From NCBI GenBank assembly GCA_964059195.1, contig CAXKWD010000007.1, positions 186,001 through 250,000 of the forward strand: a stretch of DNA of 64,000 nucleotides. The letters run 5' to 3'. The position numbers were made by a program, and so were the translations under genes. Below the pieces are notes generated by a model. The model had not been told where the DNA came from. It made no database searches and worked only from the letters and a program-made list of their open reading frames with translations. Below are positions 58,508-64,000 of the stretch, piece by piece. Numbering within the stretch: the stretch's first letter is position 1; each line of letters starts with the position of its first letter. This stretch comes from Ectobius pallidus. Taxonomy: Eukaryota; Arthropoda; Insecta; Blattodea; Ectobiidae.

Positions 58508-58665
58508 GTTATGGAAACCACCATTAACGGCCGTGGGTGTCGGCATGCTGACCACATGCCCCCAATCCTGCCATCTGTCTGTAGGTAGATGGCGCAGTGG
58601 TCGGGTGGTAGGCCTTGTCCCCTCGGGGATGTCGCGCCACGGAGTTTAGTTTAGGCTTACTTAAA
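58508..58665 (+). mobile_element. SINE (family 3), 5'-truncated
   Basis: 'accaccattaacggccgtgg', 'tgtcggcatgctgaccacatg', then 'tagatggcgcagtggtcggg' and 'cacggagtttagttta'. Same family as 13415-13680. Confidence 0.75.
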
Positions 58666-58706
58666 TAATTACTGTCTCAGAGTTAAGTCCATGGGGCTTC
58701 TTCTTA

Positions 58707-58949
58707 CTACAGAAGTTTTCGATGACTTTCGTGTTGAATCCATCCATGTTTGCAACAATCTTTTTCGCTATGGAAAGCATTGCAAGAGCTGTAAGACGTT
58801 CTTGTGATGGTATTCCTTAGGAGTGTCTTTATCCTTTTCAGGGTAGAAAAGCATCTTTCTGGTTCTGCTGTGGTAATAGGAGTGGTGACTATAATCCTGA
58901 GAAGCTTTGTTATTTCGGAGAATGTTCCTACCAAATTGTTTTTAACCAT
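58707..58949 (-). pseudogene. hAT transposase C-terminal dimerisation region
   Basis: An 80-residue frame with ITKLLRIIVTTPITTAEPER, then CFSTLKRIKTLLRNT, the most conserved part of hAT (ZMYM1-type) transposases; after about residue 55 the frame shifts (SEKDCCKHGW resembles SIEKDLVANM in another frame). The rest of the transposase is absent, so the element depended on others. Confidence 0.85.
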
Positions 58950-59565
58950 AGTAGTGGAACAGCTCCATCAATTTTCCTGTAATCATTTCTTTCATACAAA
59001 ACACTCAGTTCTGTTTTCAATCTGTTCTAGTGGCTAAAACCAGAACTACAGTTTCAACTATATTCCAATAGATGTCGCGGCAAGTGTCGTTTTGTGTCTA
59101 TATCTGTGGCGAGATCACAGCGCTCCAGTGAGTCACCTTAAAATTTCGTGAACGCAACTCAGCGGCAGCCCGTTCTGTATGTTGAAACCAGTTTACACGC
59201 CATAAAGGCAAGCTCTAGCATGACGTCACACCCTACAAGAGAAGAGCTGTTTTCAACATGCATTCACAAATACGGGAAAGATAATATTCACATTACCGAC
59301 TTCCATTCTCCAACGTCAGCTAAGGAATTCTCGCGTGGACGCGCCAAGTTCAAAATCTAAGTAAAAGAAAATATAGTATTGCGTTTGAAAATAACATTAT
59401 ACGACGAAAAGAAAAGAAGCTGTGTGCTGTAGCACTGCAGCACTATAGGAGAAACCGCCACTGCTCTCAACCAGTGAATACGTAGGCCTCTAGTACCTTT
59501 GAAGAATTTGTCACTATATAGAGGACATAAAATTAAATCTGCGTCATCACACAGAGTTGTCTGTC

Positions 59566-62006
59566 ACTTTATTTGAGACACACATGAAGGACAAGTCCAT
59601 TGTAGATCTGATTCAGTGTGAACAGAAACTTCTTCATCACATAACCAAACGTACAATCTATGGTACCAGTTGTTACATACTTCACAAAAAATTAATAAAT
59701 TATCCTTGGCATTATTTTGTGGATTTCTTGCAGAGGGGACATATTAAAGAGTCCTTAATTCCATATTAATTGAAAAATTATATGAAACAAATCAATGGTG
59801 GCACACACAGATAAATGAAGTGAAGGAAACAAAAGTATCACACGGAAGACACAGTGTTCATAAGTAGCAGATCTTCTGTGTGCCTGGCAAGGCCTTTTGG
59901 AGTTCCTATGGTCTTCAAAAGAAGAAATTATAATATAAATTCACAAAGAAACCATACATAACCAAGCGTTGCTATGGTGGATCAACAACACCAAATCTAT
60001 GCAGTTGAAAAATTCTAAGGATATTAAGAAAATGATTAATAAAGAAAGGACACAAACGCTTCCATGAGTCCAGAATTATTAGAAGACCTCAAAAGAAGAA
60101 ACACTTCACAACTTCAAAGTGGAGAACCATTTAAATATGAAAAATAGTAACCATTTCCCATGAACAGCACAAAGCATCATGTGTTTTTTCAAAACACTTT
60201 AATTTGAAATTTAATACTTTTCTCTCTTTCAAATTGGCCCACTTCTCAAAAGCCTTGCTAAAATTATAGCTTTTTCTTCCTTTTGCATTTTTGCGAAAGT
60301 GACTACATTTTCTTTCACATCCTGAAGTTTACTTTTGCATTTTCCGAAAAATGCTATTGTAGCTTAACCCTGATCTTCAAAGAGGTATTTTGAACTATTG
60401 TTAAGTCAGGAAAAAACAAACATGAAAAAGCATTCAAGCAAACAGTCAAATACTTTGAACCCAACATCATGAAAGCTTTTACTTATGAGGCTCCCAAAAT
60501 TTGCTGTAATACATAAAAACTATTAGAATAAAAAATATATTGAAATGAAAATATATTGTTAGGAAAAGGGGTTTTGAGAGGTTTTTTATCTCATGTGCAA
60601 TATCAAGTCATCTCACTGAGAACAATTGGCCTGTTCGTATGGGACTTCATTTTCAGTACAAATCTCAGGTAACAAAGAAACATTGCAAATCATTTATCAT
60701 CTTGCAACTGCTCACTTCACACACAGAGGGCATTCAAGCCTAACCTGATTACTTGTGTCGATCCTTGAGAATCTTACAAAAGTAATACAGCATCGGTTGC
60801 AGATTTGAATTTATTTCTGCTTCCACTCTTAAATACAGTCTTTAGAAAGTCATCTTCCTAGAGACGTGTTATCAAGAAGTGCATAGAGATGACATGAAGA
60901 TGTAGACGAGGAGGCTGTAATGAACACTGTATTGTATTGAAGTTGCACTGGACGCAAGAGCACTGGCAGCGCTTTCTAGACAACTGCGGAATTCTGTGTA
61001 ATCAAGTCTTGTAATGGCACAGTAGTGTGTGTGCGCGCAGCTGCTTTCACAGCCTGATGTGCTCTGATGTACTCTCACGGAATTTGCTCGATAGTACCTG
61101 CAACATACAATATATTCCTATAAATGTGTTATAAATGTTTACTTATTTATATATTAAACATATGAGGGTACCACAAGCTCAGAGCAAAGTGTTAAAATGT
61201 AAAACTGGGAGATCATAATGTAGAGATTTGTATCAGGGCAGAGAAAAATACAAAATAAGAAACAACAATCCTTCATTACATCCTATAAATCATGTACACA
61301 TACATAAAACATGGCATCAGAAGGGCCTTAGGGTGATTGGCAGCGTGTAGAGATGCCTTCACTCATGTTGTAAGAACACAGAGATTATTTTTGCAATATG
61401 CCAAGAATGCACGGTCCGCATGGTGGCCTAGAAGCTTATCGGTACATGTTCTTGCCACAACAGCTGGCGCACTCCAGCAGCACATCGCAAAAATAATGTC
61501 TGTAGTTTGCAGTGTGGCTCTCATGATAGAACTAAGGTGAAGGATAATGTTGTTATTGCCCCTGTTTTGGGAAAAGAAGACAACCATATTTTATTTTGCA
61601 GTACAAGCAAAAACCAATCAATGGAAGTGCACATTCGTATTTCTTAATTTCTTTTCTGCATATTGCACATTACAAGATGCCACTTAGTTAAGCCAAGTTC
61701 ATTTATTACCAATGTGATCAGTGTTATCAATAGATCAATTTTCAAGAGCAATTGATTCTGAGTGCTGTACCATACCTTACTCGTGCTACATACTGCGACA
61801 TTTGTGCAATTAATGTAATTCACTTCAATGTACATTGAACTCATAATGTAGGTATTCAAACTGTTCATTTCTTTGGCGTGTATTATACAGTGCCTTATTT
61901 TTGACTCATGGCTGGCCGGTCGGCTGGAGGTAGTTGCGAGCACACAGTGTTTCTCACCGTTCCTGGCTCCTGCCTTTCTCCGCGTCAGTGCATGTGCTGT
62001 CTTTGT
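59566..62006. other. Unassigned sequence
   Basis: The plus frame at 59557-59769 (HLIQCEQKLLHH-like, with YFVDFLQRGH) and frames at 60872-61587 have no recognisable family. No SINE or TIR boundary seen. Confidence 0.35.
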
Positions 62007-62922
62007 CACAGAAGGTGTTGGAAATGATGTCCTTGTGCTGCCACGAATCCCAGAAAATTTCCATTAACACGCATTAATTTATTCTTCTTCTGAAATATAA
62101 GTAATTTCTCATCTGATATTGTCTTTCAGTTTTTCCAACGTATGCGGGTTGTTCCGATACATTTTATTTTTTAAGTTCCCCCATAAATAAAAATCGCATA
62201 CCCTAAGGTCTGGGGAGTGCGGTGGCCATAGTCTTTTGCTGATGACCCTATCTTCAAAAATTTCCTTAATTAATTGCAACGAGAGATCAGCTGTATGTGC
62301 TGTAGCAGAGTCTTGTTGAAAATATGCCTGTGTGCACTCAAATATTCCAGGAATGGTTTGATTATTGTACCCTGTACCTCTGTCCATTAACTGTAGGCCC
62401 TATAATTCGGTACACATTCACAGCACATCAAATACCAATTTTCTGGTCATGTAATGGCATTTCATGTACAATATTGGGTTTTTCTGCACTCTAGTATTTG
62501 TTGTTTTGTAAATGAAACCACGCTTCGTCTGTGAAAAAAATTAATTTTGGGTCCACAGAGCCACCATTAACTTTACCCAACACCCAATTGCAGAAATTTA
62601 CTCTACTCACAGTATCACGTGGTTGCAGTTCCTGAACTACAGTTATCTTATATGGTTTTAATTTCAAAAGTTTAGTTGCTTTCCAAGCCGAGAATTGTGA
62701 AACCCCCATTTCCTCTGATAACCTACGCAGAGATTTTCTTGGGCTACGTTCTAACTTTTGCCCTATCTCATTGAGTTTTTCCTCTGTAAGCACACGGCGA
62801 GTTCTTTTGGGTTTCTTATCAAGAACAGAACCCATCTCTCTGAATCTGTTTACAAGATGATGAACTGTCTCTCTGTGAGGTGCAGGGATACCAGAGAATC
62901 TGTCTACAAATAGCTGTGTCAC
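62007..62922 (-). pseudogene. IS630/Tc1-mariner-superfamily transposase, decayed
   Basis: The minus strand from 62922 reads an HTH region (HHLVNRFREMGSVLDKKPKR), SPRKSLRRLSEEMGVS, FCNWVLGKV and FFTDEAWFHL (first catalytic Asp). Stops follow at 62490-62388, where EMPLHDQKIGI is still visible. It then continues with YFQQDSATAHT (second Asp), LWPPHSPDLRVCDFYLWG (third catalytic position), PHTLEKLKDNIR, and in another frame GHHFQHLL at about 62010-62030, the usual end of this family. Several nonsense codons and a frameshift make it inactive. No TIRs were found. Confidence 0.88.
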
Positions 62923-63243
62923 TTCGCACGTAGGAATGATACATGAATATGCGGTATGCTAAAGTATCACAATTTTACCACAAAGACCAAAACAAGAACC
63001 TCCGCTAGCAACGACCGCAATTACTGATTTAATTCATTACTGAGCAATTTCTTGATTAATTAAACAAAACAGAAGTAATTAAACAGAAACAAAAACAGCT
63101 CGAAAGTATCACTACATTACAGAACCAGAAGGACAAATCAAAATACAGGAAATTTAATTACCACCCAGGATTAAACCACAAGTTCCAGAAGATCTTCAAT
63201 GAACATGGGATTACATTAGCCAATCAAAACAAATACAGCATAA

Positions 63244-63600
63244 GCTTTCATGAACCACAGATTATTGTCTCTGTTGGACATTACATGAGAATATTATAGG
63301 ATAAAAATAATCTGTGGTTCATGAAAGCTTATATATCTATCTTGAATGTCAACTGTACAATAACAGTGGGAGCCCGGACACAAAAATCACTAATTAGTGT
63401 GCCTCACAGTACTGCATATGACATAACTTGTCTGTCTGTGAGGTAGACCATTAGGGCAATCAGTCATAGGAGAGAGGTTCTATCCAGCGCTGTGAATTGA
63501 ACTCCGGCTTAGCTCAGTTGGTAGAGCATTGGCGCGAATAGCCAAAGGTCCTGGGTTCAAAATCTCAGTGCCAGAGGAATTTTTCTCCTATAATATTCTC
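63244..63600 (+). mobile_element. 357-bp insertion with 13-bp target duplication and a tRNA-like 3' part
   Basis: Flanked by AAATACAGCATAA at 63231-63243 and 63601-63613, and it interrupts the Penelope frame. It contains 27-bp inverted arms (63240-63266 with 63306-63332, the outer bases overlapping the target) and a 15-bp pair (63287-63301 with 63586-63600) interleaved with them. A tRNA-like fold is at its 3' side. A 13-bp duplication is typical of LINE-mobilised SINEs, but tRNA-derived SINEs normally carry the tRNA at the 5' end and a tail at the 3' end. Confidence 0.75.
63503..63575 (+). repeat. tRNA-like sequence (Phe-type anticodon loop)
   Basis: D arm GCTC-AGTTGGTA-GAGC, anticodon arm TTGGC-GCGAATA-GCCAA (GAA in the middle, but C instead of T at position 33), T arm CTGGG-TTCAAAAT-CTCAG (one base too many), and an imperfect acceptor (TCCGGCT with TGCCAGA). 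Good enough to be tRNA-derived, too damaged for a working tRNA. Confidence 0.65.
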
Positions 63601-64000
63601 AAATACAGCATAAACATCTTTATACTTAATAAGCATAAAAATCACATACCTCAGAACAAAAAACCTGGAATATACAAAATAGACTGTAAGGAGTGCAACA
63701 AGGTATAAGTTACATAGGACAGACCAGAAGGAACATAGATATCAGGGTGAATGAACATTTTAAGAACACTAGACTACAACAAATAGAAAAATTTGCGGTA
63801 GCTGCACATCACTGGGAGGAGAAGCATGAAATTAATAGAGATGCACAATTATTAAAGTCTGTAAGAACACCTAAAGAACTCTGGGTTTGGGAAAGGATTT
63901 ACATGAAAAAATACGAAAACAGACTCATGAATTTTGATATTCCGAGAGAAGACAACCTAATAGCCAAGTACATTAAACCGACACCAGGGGAACAGGGAGA

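Larger units (their letters stand above)
58408..59463 (-). mobile_element. hAT element inserted in the reverse transcriptase
   Basis: Termini CAGTAGCGGCTCGTGG and inverted AGCGGTGGCGG-like (CCGCCACTG at the right end); flanked by a perfect 8-bp duplication CTCTCAAC at 58400-58407 and 59464-59471. Related to the element at 29782. It contains a SINE (58508-58665) and the end of a hAT transposase. Confidence 0.9.
55795..59565 (-). pseudogene. Decayed reverse transcriptase with C-terminal zinc knuckle and nuclease-like region
   Basis: The minus strand reads in order: FKGTRGLRIHWLRAHPHQPF (spanning the hAT insertion site), an N-terminal region, GGGIRPIAIGNVFHRQ, motif A KIDFCNAFN (about 57420), motif B SQRGAQQGDLTGPLLF (about 57240), motif C FYLDDG (about 57180), LPINLGGLGIR (about 56640), a knuckle C.CGASADSYGHHALSC (about 56260), then GVPAILEPVGISRSDCKRPD and WDATSVDT (about 56030), which looks like a restriction-type nuclease (PD...D). 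The order RT, knuckle, nuclease recalls RLE-class non-LTR elements; the clade is uncertain. Frameshifts near 57220 and 56835 and gaps near 56450 and 56160 kill it. The hAT element at 58408-59463 splits its N-terminal part. The frame upstream of 59565 is lost. Confidence 0.8.
63060..64000 (+). pseudogene. Penelope-like element fragment with GIY-YIG endonuclease (runs off the window)
   Basis: Before the insertion (63078-63243): LNHKFQKIFNEHGITLANQN, the linker after the RT thumb in Penelope elements. After it (63614 on): KPGIYKIDCKECNKV, one frameshift at about 63705, then SYIGQTRRNIDIRVNEHF, AAHHWEEKHEINRDAQLL and ELWVWERIYMKKYENRL. GIY...YIGQT..R...R..EH is the GIY-YIG nuclease signature of Penelope-like retroelements. 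The reverse transcriptase itself is missing here (5'-truncated). Confidence 0.85.

Noticed and set aside
63503..63575. A working tRNA-Phe gene
   Set aside because: Position 33 is C, the T loop has an extra base and the acceptor stem has two mismatches. It also lies in a mobile insertion, so it is listed as tRNA-like only.

Overview
This is a window of a large, AT-rich arthropod genome, most likely a blattodean (cockroach or termite). That call rests on the tRNA-derived SINE families, the RTE-like LINE tails and the mariner and hAT families, which match repeats I remember from cockroach genomes. It is an inference, not a search result. Nothing suggests a bacterial, viral or organellar origin. 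The window is an intron or intergenic sea of nested transposons.

Host content is slight. I see one convincing host exon, on the minus strand at 33133-33268, encoding part of an acid-sphingomyelinase-like phosphodiesterase. About 3 kb upstream on the same strand (36151-36278) is a possible TATA/Inr promoter with a short first exon; linking the two is speculative.

Layout. 1-16.7 kb: hAT-type elements, a SINE, an element full of GAGATGGCCAT motifs (5303-6576), LINE tails, a TTAA-flanked element carrying a nested LINE and mariner MITE (10716-12967), and a 349-bp element with perfect 51-bp inverted arms. 17.7-24.0 kb: a 6.3-kb satellite of about 84-bp units, each made of two 42-bp halves, with higher-order structure. 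24-36 kb: a LINE tail, a GGGCC-type TIR element, two hAT elements sharing three copies of one 8-bp target site, two more hAT elements with perfect target duplications, the host exon, a mariner and a SINE. 36.8-46.6 kb: a TIR element with a decayed ORF of unknown family, an RTE-like LINE split by a Tc1/mariner, and a LINE copy with a 768-residue open reverse transcriptase.

46.6-51 kb is the most interesting part. A PIF/Harbinger element (46757-50750) sits in a SINE. Inside it is a second, TTAA-flanked element (47878-49335) carrying two convergent genes: a plus-strand protein like the cytosolic cysteine-rich 'ballast' domain of the P2X7 receptor, and a minus-strand THAP-domain protein with two nonsense codons. 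Each gene has a palindromic TGACGTCA site at about the same distance upstream. TTAA target and THAP protein together suggest the Kolobok superfamily.

51-64 kb: a non-autonomous Helitron with an internal 414-bp tandem duplication, a decayed reverse transcriptase with a C-terminal zinc-knuckle/nuclease region split by a hAT element, a decayed mariner-superfamily transposase, and a Penelope-like GIY-YIG fragment split by a 357-bp insertion that has a 13-bp target duplication, a tRNA-like fold and interleaved inverted repeats.
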